Below, piece by piece: positions 35,203-44,283 of a DNA stretch of 64,000 nucleotides. The notes under the pieces are model-generated. The model was not told the origin of the DNA. It saw only the letters and a list, made by a program, of their open reading frames with translations, and made no database searches. The stretch is taken from the NCBI GenBank assembly GCA_031550525.1, contig JAVBON010000002.1:248001-312000 (forward strand), given 5' to 3'. The DNA comes from WRHT01 sp031550525 (lineage in GTDB: Bacteria > Desulfobacterota > Desulfovibrionia > Desulfovibrionales > Desulfovibrionaceae). Every line of letters starts with the position of its first letter. Within the stretch, counting starts at the first letter, position 1. A program made the position numbers and the translations under genes.

Positions 35203-35350
35203 AGGTTGTGTCGACATTCAGAGTGATTTTGCCCTCTGGCAGGGAAGCAAGGCTTTGAACCGAAAGAATATACTCTTACTGTATTCGACTGAGGGGCAAA
35301 GCTTTGCTGACGCAGCCAGGGGCAAAAGCGCCTGAATGCCGACACAACCT
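35203..35350 (+). repeat. Family A palindromic repeat, copy A4
   Basis: 148 bp, ends AGGTTGTGTCGACATTC and GAATGCCGACACAACCT. It lies just upstream of the MoxR-cluster operon, ending 22 bp before its first ATG. Confidence 0.92.
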
Positions 35351-35372
35351 AGGCCGTTCGTAACTTAACTTT

Positions 35373-36143
35373 ATGCCCAACAACCGGATTATACACGCCC
35401 TGCCGCTTCTCGCAGCCGTTTGCCTTATACTGCCGCTTTTGTGGGCCACTCCTCTGGCCGCAAAACCGGAAGCCGCCCCCTTGGTGGCCGGTTCCAATGC
35501 CGCGCCTCTGGCGGCCTGGCCCGACGCCGAACTGCGCGTGAAGGTGGAAAAAGCCCTGCGTGATTCCACCCGCTCACAAAATCTGCAAACAGAACTGCCG
35601 GAAAACCGCGTACGTGACATAAAACCGGAAAATATTCCGCAGCCGGATAAAAGCAGGTTTGACTTTTCTCTCGCCGGTATGGCCAAAGTTATTCTTGTCG
35701 TATCCCTGCTTATTTTGCTGGCCGTTATTATAATCAACCTGCGCAACAACATGTGGAGCAACAGCCGCTCGCGCGCGCTGGATATGCCGCAAGACCCGGA
35801 AGCCGCCCCGGCGGCGGCCGCAGCCCGCATGGACGCGGCCCAGATTGCGGCTGAGGATTTGGCCCGGCAGGGCAACTTCGGCGAGGCCATGCACATTATG
35901 CTGCTGCAAAGCGTTAACGAAATGCGCCGCCGCCTGGATATATCCATAGCGGCCTCCCTTACCAGCCGCGAAATTCTATACCGCGTAAACCTTGCTCCAG
36001 AAGCCGGAGCAGCCCTTGCCGACATTATCCGGCGCGTCGAAATATCCTACTTTGGCGGATACCAGCCTGAAGAAGCGGAATATCAGGCCTGCCTGCGCAG
36101 CTTTGAAATACTTACCAACGCCTTAAAACGCGAGGCGGCATAA
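35373..36143 (+). CDS. DUF4129-containing membrane protein
   Basis: Protein of 256 aa, first gene of a MoxR operon. It has a signal or anchor helix (about 9-30), a Pro/Ala-rich stretch, one membrane helix (about 103-125) and a C-terminal helical DUF4129 region with ALLxQGxxxEA-like elements (EDLARQGNFGEAMHIMLL). DUF4129 proteins accompany MoxR ATPases and DUF58 proteins, but their role is not established. The stop overlaps the next start (TAATG). Repeat A4 occupies its promoter region. Confidence 0.8.
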   Translation: MPNNRIIHALPLLAAVCLILPLLWATPLAAKPEAAPLVAGSNAAPLAAWPDAELRVKVEKALRDSTRSQNLQTELPENRVRDIKPENIPQPDKSRFDFSLAGMAKVILVVSLLILLAVIIINLRNNMWSNSRSRALDMPQDPEAAPAAAAARMDAAQIAAEDLARQGNFGEAMHIMLLQSVNEMRRRLDISIAASLTSREILYRVNLAPEAGAALADIIRRVEISYFGGYQPEEAEYQACLRSFEILTNALKREAA

Positions 36144-37414
36144 TGCGCAAAATATCTTTATCCGGCCTGCCCATAACCGCGCTTATAGCCTGCGCTCTGG
36201 CTATTTTTGCCCTTTCCGTGCTGCTGCACGCCTACGACAACGACCCCATAGCCACAGAAAGCAAATCCAGGCCAGGCAGTTATTCCGTATCCGCCCTTGG
36301 TTGCGCCGGTTTTTTCGATACCCTGCGCCGTCTGGATCGCCCTGCCTTGCGCAGCGTGGGCAATACTCTGGGGCTGGTGGGCTATAACGGCACCCTTATT
36401 GTGGCCGAGCCGGATTTATACCGGCTGAACAGCAGCGAAGGCATCAAACTGATGCAAGCCCCGCGTGTGTTGCTGGTGCTGCCCAAATGGCGCGGAAAGC
36501 CGGATGAAAACAAGCCAGCCTGGATTGATCAGGTGGAGCCGGAAGCCCTTATAAACGCCAAGCGCACCCTCTCGCTGGTGGACGGGCGCAGCGACGTTTT
36601 TCGCGACAAATGGCCCGCCGCCTGGAAGATTAATCTCACAGGCCTTGCCCCGGACGCTCCCAACAACGACAATATCATACAGCTTATCCGCTCCAAAACC
36701 ATGCGCCCCGTTGTGGGTAATGACGATGGCATACTGCTTGGCGAGGTGGGCGAAGGCGAAAACACCGTCTGGGTGCTGGCCGACCCCGACATAATGGCCA
36801 ACCACGGCCTGGGCAAGGGCGAAAACGCGGCTTTTATGGTAACAGTTGTGGATATGCTGCGCCTGCATAAAAACAGCGATGCCGGCGCGCCCATAGTGTT
36901 TGACGAAACCGTGCACGGTTTTTTGGAGGCGCAAAGCACTCCCCTTAAACTGCTTTTCCGCTTTCCTTTTGTTATCGCCACAATTCTGGTCTGCTGCGCG
37001 GCCGCATTGCTCACGCTGGCCGGGGCCAACCGCTTCGGCCCGGCCCTAAACCCCAAGCCGGAACTGGATTTCGGCAAAAAAAATCTTATAGGCAACGGCG
37101 CGCGCCTATTGGATTACGCTGGGCACCACGCCCTTATCCTAAAGCGCTATATAAGCATGACGGTGCGCCAAACCGCCTATGCCCTGCACGCGCCAAGCGG
37201 CCTGGACGAGGCGCGGCTGGCCGCCTGGCTGGATAATATAAGCAAAACGCGCAAGACCCAAAAAACCTGCGCGGAAATTTTGCGCGCGGCGGCGGCCGTG
37301 GACGCGAGCGACCCCAAAAACCTTGCGCGCCTGTTCGAATGTGTAAGAGACATCCATAACTGGAAGGGAGAAATACTGCATGAGCCTTCAGCTAGTAAGC
37401 AACATCGTAAATGA
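36143..37414 (+). CDS. DUF4350-containing membrane protein
   Basis: Protein of 423 aa with an N-terminal helix (about 11-30), an extracytoplasmic DUF4350 domain (about 40-260) with an RSVGNTLGLVGYNGTLIVAE-type core, and a second helix (about 272-296). A cytoplasmic tail follows. Such proteins, with DUF4129, MoxR and DUF58, form a conserved membrane cluster of unknown biochemical role. Its end overlaps the moxR start by 35 bp, which suggests coupled translation. Confidence 0.8.
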   Translation: MRKISLSGLPITALIACALAIFALSVLLHAYDNDPIATESKSRPGSYSVSALGCAGFFDTLRRLDRPALRSVGNTLGLVGYNGTLIVAEPDLYRLNSSEGIKLMQAPRVLLVLPKWRGKPDENKPAWIDQVEPEALINAKRTLSLVDGRSDVFRDKWPAAWKINLTGLAPDAPNNDNIIQLIRSKTMRPVVGNDDGILLGEVGEGENTVWVLADPDIMANHGLGKGENAAFMVTVVDMLRLHKNSDAGAPIVFDETVHGFLEAQSTPLKLLFRFPFVIATILVCCAAALLTLAGANRFGPALNPKPELDFGKKNLIGNGARLLDYAGHHALILKRYISMTVRQTAYALHAPSGLDEARLAAWLDNISKTRKTQKTCAEILRAAAAVDASDPKNLARLFECVRDIHNWKGEILHEPSASKQHRK

Positions 37415-38336
37415 TATAAAGGCCGAAGTAGGCAAAACCATAATCGGCCAGGAAGAAGCCATAGAGCTTATGCTCACCAGCCTCTTGTGCGGCGGGCATG
37501 TTCTGCTTGAGGGCGTGCCAGGCACCGGTAAAACCTTTTTGGTGCAGTCTTTCGCTGTGTGCCTTAATCTGGATTTCGGGCGCATCCAGTTTACGCCGGA
37601 CATGATGCCCGGCGACGTGCTGGGCACAAACCTGTTCAACTTTCAAACCAACAGCTTTGTGCTCACCCAAGGCCCTATTTTTACGCAAATACTGCTGGCG
37701 GACGAAATAAACCGCACCCCGCCCAAAACCCAGGCCGCGCTTTTGCAGGCCATGAGCGAGCGCGGCGTCACCATAGACAGGCAAACCTACAGCCTGGGCA
37801 AAGCCTTTATGGTGGTCGCCACGCAAAACCCCATTGAGCAACAGGGCACCTACCCATTGCCCGAAGCGCAGTTGGACCGCTTTCTCTTCAAAATAGTCAT
37901 GGGCTACCCCAGCCGCGAAGAAGAACGCGAAATCGTAACACGGCACGGCCATTACTCCGCCATGCCGGATATAAACGACTTTGCCATAAAACCCGTGGTA
38001 ACGCCGGAGCAACTGGCCGAGGCCCGCGCCCTTACTGCGGGCATAAGGCTTACCGACGCGCTTACGGACTATATTGTGGATATCATAAGAAGCACGCGCC
38101 AGCACCCGGCCATTGAAACCGGAGCCTCAACCCGCGCCGCCAACATGCTGGCGGCCTCGGCCCGCGCGTACGCCGCCGTGTGCGGGCGCGACTTTGTTAT
38201 ACCTGACGATGTAAAACGCCTGGCCGTGCCGTTGCTGCGCCACCGCATAGTAATGACCCCGGCTGCGGATATTGAAGGCATAACCAGCGATGACGCCCTG
38301 CGCGCCATTGTGGATCAGGTGGCGGCTCCCAGGTAA
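37380..38336 (+). CDS. MoxR-family AAA+ ATPase
   Basis: ATPase of 318 aa with Walker A GVPGTGKT (41-48), a Walker B-type LLADEINR segment, the sensor region VVATQNPIEQQGTYPLPEAQLDRF and a helical lid with STRAANML. MoxR ATPases act as chaperones that help assemble or activate protein complexes, often with von Willebrand-type (DUF58) partners, as in this operon. It overlaps its upstream neighbour by 35 bp and ends one base into the DUF58 start. Confidence 0.95.
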   Translation: MSLQLVSNIVNDIKAEVGKTIIGQEEAIELMLTSLLCGGHVLLEGVPGTGKTFLVQSFAVCLNLDFGRIQFTPDMMPGDVLGTNLFNFQTNSFVLTQGPIFTQILLADEINRTPPKTQAALLQAMSERGVTIDRQTYSLGKAFMVVATQNPIEQQGTYPLPEAQLDRFLFKIVMGYPSREEEREIVTRHGHYSAMPDINDFAIKPVVTPEQLAEARALTAGIRLTDALTDYIVDIIRSTRQHPAIETGASTRAANMLAASARAYAAVCGRDFVIPDDVKRLAVPLLRHRIVMTPAADIEGITSDDALRAIVDQVAAPR

Positions 38337-39676
38337 TGAAAAACGAAACAGGCCAGCCCATACGCATCATGATGCGCCCCACGCGCAAGGCGGCGCTTTG
38401 CTTTTCGCTCTCCGTGCCCGTGGCGCTAATTGTGGTAACGGCTTTCAGCCAGGCCTGGTATGTTGCCCTGTATCTGCCTTTGGCGGCCTTGGCTTTTATT
38501 GTGGCCGATACCAGCATGGCCCTGCCCGGCGCAAAGGTACGGGCCAGCCTTAAACTGCCGCCCCGCCTTTATGTGGGCCGCGCCGCCTCAATTGCCGCCA
38601 CGCTGAATGTGGCGTGGAGCGGCAGAGCGCCAGTGGGGCAGCTTTTGCTTGCCTACGGCGGCGACCAGCCCCCGGCCATACTCTACCCAACCTTAACCGG
38701 CGGCACGCAAGATTTAGAGTTCGCCCTCACCCCGCAACGGCGCGGGCGCATTGCCGTAAACGCGCTGTGGATGCGCTGGCGCGGCCCCCTGGGCCTTGTG
38801 GAAATACGCCGCACCCAGCCGGTGCAGCAGTACATTGACATAACGCCGGACGTAAAGGGCATTCACGAGGCCGCCCTGCAATTTTTATCGCGCGAGGCTG
38901 TTTACGGCGTTAAAACACAGCATATGCGCGGCGAAGGCACGGAGTTTGACACCCTGTGCGATTACGCCCAAGGCATGGATAACCGCTTTATTGACTGGAA
39001 GAGATCCGCCCGCCACCGCAAACTTTTGTGCAAGGAATTCCGGCAGGAGCGCAACCACCATGTAATGCTGGGCTTCGATACCGGCCACCTTATGCTGGAA
39101 CCTGCCAACGGCATGCCCAAACTGGACCATGCCATAAAGGCGGGACTGCTGCTTGGCTGGATATCGCTGTACAGCGGCGATCTGGTGGGCGGTTTCGGTT
39201 TTGACGCGCGCCTGCGCAATTTCATAAAACCGGGGCGCGGCATGCCGTATTTCACGCAGTTTCAAAGCTTTAGCTCCGCGCTGGACTACCACGCGGAAGA
39301 AACCAACTTCACCCTTGGGTTGGCGGAGCTGGATTCGCGTCTGCAACGCCGCTCGCTGGTAGTGCTCTTTACCGAATTTGTGGATTCCATATCGGCGGAA
39401 CTGCTGCTGGAAAGCCTGCAAAGAATATCCCGACGTCATGTGGTGGTTTTTGTGACCATGCGCGACCCTATGCTTGCCAGCCTGCAAAATAAAAAACCAC
39501 AGGTCTTTTCAGACGTGGCGGAGGCAGTGCTGGCCGGAAACTTTTTGCGCGAGCGCGCCATAGTGCTGGAGCGGGTAGCCCGCCTGGGCGTACACTGCCT
39601 TGATGTGCCGCCCCAAGGCATGTCTGCGGCGCTGCTTAACCGCTATTTGCTCATCAAGCAAAGGGGGCTGTTATAA
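38336..39676 (+). CDS. DUF58 protein
   Basis: Protein of 446 aa with two N-terminal membrane helices (about 20-58), a beta-rich region and the DUF58 signature GTEFDTLCDYAQGMDNRFID with WKRSAR after it (about 202-227). A vWA-like domain follows, with ALDYHAEE and LVVLFTEFVDSI strands. These proteins pair with MoxR ATPases. Starts and stops overlap on both sides (ATGA with moxR, TAATG with the next gene). Confidence 0.92.
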   Translation: MKNETGQPIRIMMRPTRKAALCFSLSVPVALIVVTAFSQAWYVALYLPLAALAFIVADTSMALPGAKVRASLKLPPRLYVGRAASIAATLNVAWSGRAPVGQLLLAYGGDQPPAILYPTLTGGTQDLEFALTPQRRGRIAVNALWMRWRGPLGLVEIRRTQPVQQYIDITPDVKGIHEAALQFLSREAVYGVKTQHMRGEGTEFDTLCDYAQGMDNRFIDWKRSARHRKLLCKEFRQERNHHVMLGFDTGHLMLEPANGMPKLDHAIKAGLLLGWISLYSGDLVGGFGFDARLRNFIKPGRGMPYFTQFQSFSSALDYHAEETNFTLGLAELDSRLQRRSLVVLFTEFVDSISAELLLESLQRISRRHVVVFVTMRDPMLASLQNKKPQVFSDVAEAVLAGNFLRERAIVLERVARLGVHCLDVPPQGMSAALLNRYLLIKQRGLL

Positions 39677-41097
39677 TGAACGACAACGCGCGTACCCCCT
39701 CTCCAGAAGATCAATCCCTTAAACCGGAGCAGGCGGCGGGCATGGCGGCACACGCGCCAGCGCAGGCTGATTCCGGGCTGGCGCGTGATATGGCGAGCCT
39801 GCAAGCTGCCGGCATGCAAACGGAGCGGAACGTTGCGGAAAACCACGCCACAGGCGCGCCGGAGCACGCTATCGCGCAGTCTGAGCAGCATTCCGGGCAG
39901 CCATCGCATACAGGGAACGTAACACATGTACCGGCGCAGGCGCAGCCGGAACAGCCTGGCGCAGTCAACGGCAACCTCATTGGCGTGACGCCTCCCCATA
40001 CCCCAGCAGGCCACGGCAACGCCCGTAACGGGAATTTCACCCCTACTCAGCCGGCGTCTTCCGCTTCCGGCAAAGCCGCCGCCAAAGCCTTGGTGCTGCG
40101 CAGCGCGGAATTTCGCAAAGGCCGCGAGCAGGGTTGGAAAAGGCTGGACGATATGGTCACCCGCGTTGAAAAAAGCGGCATAACCGCCCTCTCGCCCAAC
40201 GAGGTGGAGGAACTGCCCCTGCTTTACCGCGCTACCATGTCTTCCCTTTCCGTGGCCCGCAACATCGTGCTGGACCGCAACCTGCTGCTGTATCTGGAAA
40301 ACCTGGGCCTGCGGGCCTATATGGCAGTTTACGGGCCACGCTCCAGCATTACGCGCAGCCTGAAGGAGTTTTTAAGCTCCGGCTTCCCTCAGGCCGTACG
40401 CGCCATACGCCGACATTTGCTCCTGGCCTTTATACTCACGCTGGCCGGCGTCTTTGCGGGCTTTATGCTGGTTATGGCCGACATAAACAACTTCGGCACA
40501 CTGGTGCCGGAGGGTCTGGCCGGTGGGCGCGGCCCCGGCAGCACGGCGCAGGAACTGCTTGATGAGGAAATTTTCGCGCCCTGGACGGGATTTGTGGATA
40601 CCTTTGTGGTGTTCGCCAACTCGTTGTTCCGGCATAACAGCATGGTGGGCATTTTGTGCTTTTGTCTGGGCTTCGCCTTGGGTATTCCTACCGTTTTTTT
40701 GCTGGTTTACAACGGGCTGGTGCTGGGGGCTTTCATCGCCCTGCATAGCGCGCGCGGCTTGACTGTGGATTTTATAGGCTGGCTTTCCATTCACGGAGTT
40801 ACGGAGCTTTTGGCCATTATGCTGTGCGGCGCGGCCGGTCTGGCGGTGGCGGAGAGAATAATCTTCCCCGGCGCTCTGCCCCGGCTGGAAAACCTCTCGC
40901 GCCACGGGCGGCAGGCCGCGTCGGTGGCGGCCGGGTGCGTGGGCATGCTTTTTGTGGCCGGCATACTTGAAGGCGGCTTCCGGCAGCTTATAAACAACAC
41001 GCCGGGGCGCTACGCCTTTGCCCTGGTTACGGGCGCGCTCTGGCTCATCTATTTTGCCAAGGCTGGCAAGGACAACGGCAATGGCAATAAAATCTGA
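39676..41097 (+). CDS. Stage II sporulation protein M-like membrane protein
   Basis: Protein of 473 aa. Residues 1-130 are a low-complexity Pro/Ala/Gln/His-rich cytoplasmic tail, unusual for the family. The core (about 140-465) is the SpoIIM/DUF95 domain with several helices and the segments LCFCLGFALGIPTVFLL and GLTVDFIGWLSIHGVTELLA. Members occur in non-sporulating bacteria beside RDD and MoxR genes, where the role is undefined. It overlaps the RDD gene by 17 bp. Confidence 0.85.
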   Translation: MNDNARTPSPEDQSLKPEQAAGMAAHAPAQADSGLARDMASLQAAGMQTERNVAENHATGAPEHAIAQSEQHSGQPSHTGNVTHVPAQAQPEQPGAVNGNLIGVTPPHTPAGHGNARNGNFTPTQPASSASGKAAAKALVLRSAEFRKGREQGWKRLDDMVTRVEKSGITALSPNEVEELPLLYRATMSSLSVARNIVLDRNLLLYLENLGLRAYMAVYGPRSSITRSLKEFLSSGFPQAVRAIRRHLLLAFILTLAGVFAGFMLVMADINNFGTLVPEGLAGGRGPGSTAQELLDEEIFAPWTGFVDTFVVFANSLFRHNSMVGILCFCLGFALGIPTVFLLVYNGLVLGAFIALHSARGLTVDFIGWLSIHGVTELLAIMLCGAAGLAVAERIIFPGALPRLENLSRHGRQAASVAAGCVGMLFVAGILEGGFRQLINNTPGRYAFALVTGALWLIYFAKAGKDNGNGNKI

Positions 41098-42055
41098 CCG
41101 CGTTGGCGAGCTTTTAAGCGGAATAAAGCGCAACAGCCGGGCCCTTGTAAGCCCCGAGGGTGTGCCTCTTGATATTCAGGCCGCCTCGCACGGCGAAAGA
41201 ATAACCGCCCTGGCGCTGGACCTGCTGTTCATGTTCATAGCGGTCATACTGCTGTACGCAATGGTGGTAATGCTGTTCCTTTCCGGCAGCAGCTACGGCG
41301 TGCTGGCCACATTGGTGCTGTTTCTGGCCTTTATTGTGCGCAACCTTTACTTCATACATTTCGAGCTGGCCTGGCAAGGCCGCACCCCCGGCAAAAAAAT
41401 CTGCGGTCTGCGCGTTATCAACCGCAACGGCGGCGAGCTTTTACCCTCAGCCATTGTAGCCCGCAACCTCACCCGCGAGGTGGAAATTTTTCTGCCCATC
41501 AGCCTGTTTTTCAGCATGGGCGGCGAGAATTCCAGTTGGCAGGGGCTGGCCACCTTTGGCTGGGTCATAGCCATATCCATGGTGCCGCTCTTTAACAAAG
41601 CCCACTTGCGAGCGGGCGATCTTATAGGCGGCACTCAGGTTATAAGCATGCCCAAACGTGTGCTGCTGCAAGATTTATCTTTTGATGCCGCCATAACCCG
41701 CCTGCCCGGCACTGCCCCATCTGCCCAAAGCGCCGGCGGCCCACAGCCTGGCACTGCCGCGCAGCCGCAACTGGGGCAAGGTTATATTTTTACGCCGGAT
41801 CAACTGGCTATTTACGGCACCTTTGAGTTGCAGGTGCTGGAAGAATTTTTGCGCCGCCCCCACACCAAAGCAAGCGAGCAACTGCTTACCGAAGTATGCC
41901 AAAAAATCTGCCGCAAAATAAACTGGCCAGAAGAAATTCCGCCGCACCGCGTGCGTGCCTTTTTAACCGACTTTTACACGGCGGAACGGGCGGAACTGGA
42001 ACGCGGCCAGCTTTTCGGCAAGATAAAAGAAGATAAAAATACCGCCAGGCATTAA
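41081..42055 (+). CDS. RDD-family membrane protein with C-terminal extension
   Basis: Protein of 324 aa. Residues 30-190 are the RDD domain: ITALALDLLFMFIAVILL (first helix with its Arg-Asp pattern), then LAWQGRTPGKKICGLRVINRNG and ARNLTREVE. The last 120 residues are soluble, with a Pro/Gly/Gln linker and a helical segment (TFELQVLEEFLRRPHTKASE). ATG 41081 is preferred over the longer frame because it matches the family and has AAGGA upstream. Last gene of the operon. Confidence 0.88.
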   Translation: MAIKSDRVGELLSGIKRNSRALVSPEGVPLDIQAASHGERITALALDLLFMFIAVILLYAMVVMLFLSGSSYGVLATLVLFLAFIVRNLYFIHFELAWQGRTPGKKICGLRVINRNGGELLPSAIVARNLTREVEIFLPISLFFSMGGENSSWQGLATFGWVIAISMVPLFNKAHLRAGDLIGGTQVISMPKRVLLQDLSFDAAITRLPGTAPSAQSAGGPQPGTAAQPQLGQGYIFTPDQLAIYGTFELQVLEEFLRRPHTKASEQLLTEVCQKICRKINWPEEIPPHRVRAFLTDFYTAERAELERGQLFGKIKEDKNTARH

Positions 42056-42210
42056 GACCGCTGCCAACCCCGCGAGCGAGCCAAAAAAGAGGGCAGCCAG
42101 TATTGTCTTTCTTGCACCCGCGTCTGCCGTAGAATTGCCGCATTGTGGCGGAGCGAGCCACAATACCCTTGCCGCCGCAATTGCAAATTGAATATGGTTT
42201 GCCAATAAAG

Positions 42211-42241
42211 AAGGCCCGCCCCAAATTGGAGCGGGCCTTTT
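42211..42241 (+). terminator. Intrinsic terminator of the MoxR operon
   Basis: AAGGCCCGC / GCGGGCCTTTT with a T-run, 155 bp after the RDD stop. Confidence 0.8.
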
Positions 42242-42282
42242 ATCGTGCAAAGAGGCTGTAAAGACCGCTGTGCTAACGCGCT

Positions 42283-43071
42283 CTAATCGAACACTTTCGC
42301 CAGGGATTCCATGCTGGAACCATCCTTAATGGCGCGCAGCTCTTGGTAAACCACGGCAGCCATAACAGCGCCGAAGGCGGCGGGAAGGCTGGAAACAACT
42401 ATGGTGAGTATCACAATAAATATTGGTACCGGTATAATGGCGCCCAGAACTGCTGGTATGGTAAGCTGAATTATTACACTAGCTATGCCGACAATAAGAG
42501 CCAGAGCGAAAATCTTGAGGCGATAGCCCTGTGTGAGATCCATACTGCGACGGATGCTGCCTTCAACCCCCAAACGCTCAACCACACAGGCCGGAATAGC
42601 CACGTACATGATGCACAATACGATAATGCCGGGCACAACAAGCAAAATCATGCCCACGCCAACGGCCACGCCTATAACGATAGCGGTAAGCAAGAGAGGC
42701 ACCAGGTGCGAAAAGCCCTTGGAGAGAGCGTCGCCAAAGCCTGGCTTGTTGCCCACAGCATATTGGAACACGGCGTACGCAACGCAACCTTGCACCATTA
42801 CGGAAAGAATGCTGTTCAATATTCCGCCAATTGCCATGCCAACGCCTGCCGGCAGGATGATCATGAAAACAATGGAGGGCAACATGGCCATGAGTACCAG
42901 CCCCCAATATAAAATCAGCGTTTTACTGAATATTCCCCAGGTACGTTTGAGAATACCCGCAATATCAAAGGCGGACGAATCAAAAAGATTGCCTGCAACA
43001 GGCTGTTTGTTTTGCGCCGGCGCATTTTCTTGCTGCGGCGCGGAGTTATTCTGCTGGTTTTCGTTTTCCAT
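42283..43071 (-). CDS. Multi-pass membrane protein, paralogue 1 of 3
   Basis: Protein of 262 aa. A Gln/Asn-rich cytoplasmic start (MENENQQNNSAPQQ) is followed by about six helices and a conserved loop SIRRSMDLTQGYRLKIFALA. It ends in YQELRAIKDGSSMESLAKVFD. The other two paralogues share this ending (YQELRSIKEGFSVESLAIVFD and YFDLRTSREGVEISALARVFD). It resembles YciC/GlpQ-membrane-domain families of uncertain role. ATG 43071 has GGAGG seven bases before it. Confidence 0.7.
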   Translation of the reverse strand: MENENQQNNSAPQQENAPAQNKQPVAGNLFDSSAFDIAGILKRTWGIFSKTLILYWGLVLMAMLPSIVFMIILPAGVGMAIGGILNSILSVMVQGCVAYAVFQYAVGNKPGFGDALSKGFSHLVPLLLTAIVIGVAVGVGMILLVVPGIIVLCIMYVAIPACVVERLGVEGSIRRSMDLTQGYRLKIFALALIVGIASVIIQLTIPAVLGAIIPVPIFIVILTIVVSSLPAAFGAVMAAVVYQELRAIKDGSSMESLAKVFD

Positions 43072-43425
43072 GAAAGCCTCCATAGGAAAAGTTAGAAGAG
43101 ATATTTGTTTTGGCGACACATATATCGCGTGTAAAGTCACGGCCTTAAAAATAAAAAGCAATACAGACCCGCGCATAATAAACAAAAGCTTTTGGTTGGG
43201 AAAGAGATTTTAATGCCCTAGTATGCTTTTGCACATATTATCAATCATTAATTGTAACATTCAAAATAGTTATGTTAAAATAAAAATTATTTTGCCATAT
43301 TTTCCGGCTTAACTACGTCAACCGCCACTTAAATAAAAATGTCGCCCGCCAGTAAAGGAAAATTCATAATATAAAACAAACCCATATTATTTCAGTGAGG
43401 CGAAGCTGCTTTTTTTGAGCATGGC
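43072..43425. other. AT-rich intergenic region
   Basis: 354 bp, strongly AT-rich, between two paralogous membrane protein genes. It probably holds the promoter of the first. No hairpin with a T-run or gene was recognised. Confidence 0.6.
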
Positions 43426-44223
43426 TTAATCAAACACGATGGCAAGAGATTCCACGCTGAAACCTTCTTTAATAGAACGCAATTCCTGATAACACACGGC
43501 AACAATTACAGCGGCGAAGGCTGCGGGCAAGCTGGAAAAAACTATATTAAGCAAAAAAGGCAATATGGCTATGGATATGGCGGCGTTAGCCACAACAGCG
43601 CCCAACATCTCTGATATTTGGAGCATAAAACCAACAATGAGGGCAATGACGAAAAGTTTAAGGCGGCAGCCTTCAGTCAGATCCACACTGCGCGCCAAAC
43701 TATATAGCACTCCTTGCCGCTCCACCACACAGACAGGAATAGCCACAAAAAAAAGACATGAAATTATAAGGCCGGGTATAATAAAAAACACACTGCCTAT
43801 TGCCGTGCTCACACCTACGGCAATAGCGGTAAGCAGTATGGTTGCCAGGCGTGAAAACCCCTTGGATAGGACTTTGCCAAAAGTCGGCTTGTTGCCAACA
43901 GCAAGCTGGAACACGGTATAGGCTACACAAGCTTGCCCCATAACTTCCAAAACTTTTTTAGCGGCTACAACCGCCACTGCCCCGATTTGGGATGACACCC
44001 CAAACACAAAAAACATGGAGGGGGACATGGCCAGCAACATAAGGGCCCAATAAAACCACACATTTTTGCTGAACATGTTACAAGAACGTGAAATAACGCT
44101 GACAATGCTAAAAGACGGCGCATCAGAAACGCTTTCAGTACGTTCTCCGCCAGACTCCGTTGTTTGTTCCGCAGCGCTTTCCGGCTGTGGGTCGGAGCCA
44201 TTTTGCTGGTTACCGCTTTCCAT
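43426..44223 (-). CDS. Multi-pass membrane protein, paralogue 2 of 3
   Basis: Protein of 265 aa with the same plan as its neighbours: a polar Gln/Glu-rich start (MESGNQQNGSDPQ), a first hydrophobic block, the SLARSVDLTEGCRLKLFVIA loop and the C-terminal YQELRSIKEGFSVESLAIVFD. It is closest to paralogue 1. No enzyme motif is seen. It lies in a row of three, all on the minus strand. Confidence 0.7.
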   Translation of the reverse strand: MESGNQQNGSDPQPESAAEQTTESGGERTESVSDAPSFSIVSVISRSCNMFSKNVWFYWALMLLAMSPSMFFVFGVSSQIGAVAVVAAKKVLEVMGQACVAYTVFQLAVGNKPTFGKVLSKGFSRLATILLTAIAVGVSTAIGSVFFIIPGLIISCLFFVAIPVCVVERQGVLYSLARSVDLTEGCRLKLFVIALIVGFMLQISEMLGAVVANAAISIAILPFLLNIVFSSLPAAFAAVIVAVCYQELRSIKEGFSVESLAIVFD

Positions 44224-44283
44224 GGGCTACTCCGTATAGCAAGTTGAAGATATTTGCTTTTCTAACCAGATATTGTGAAATAT

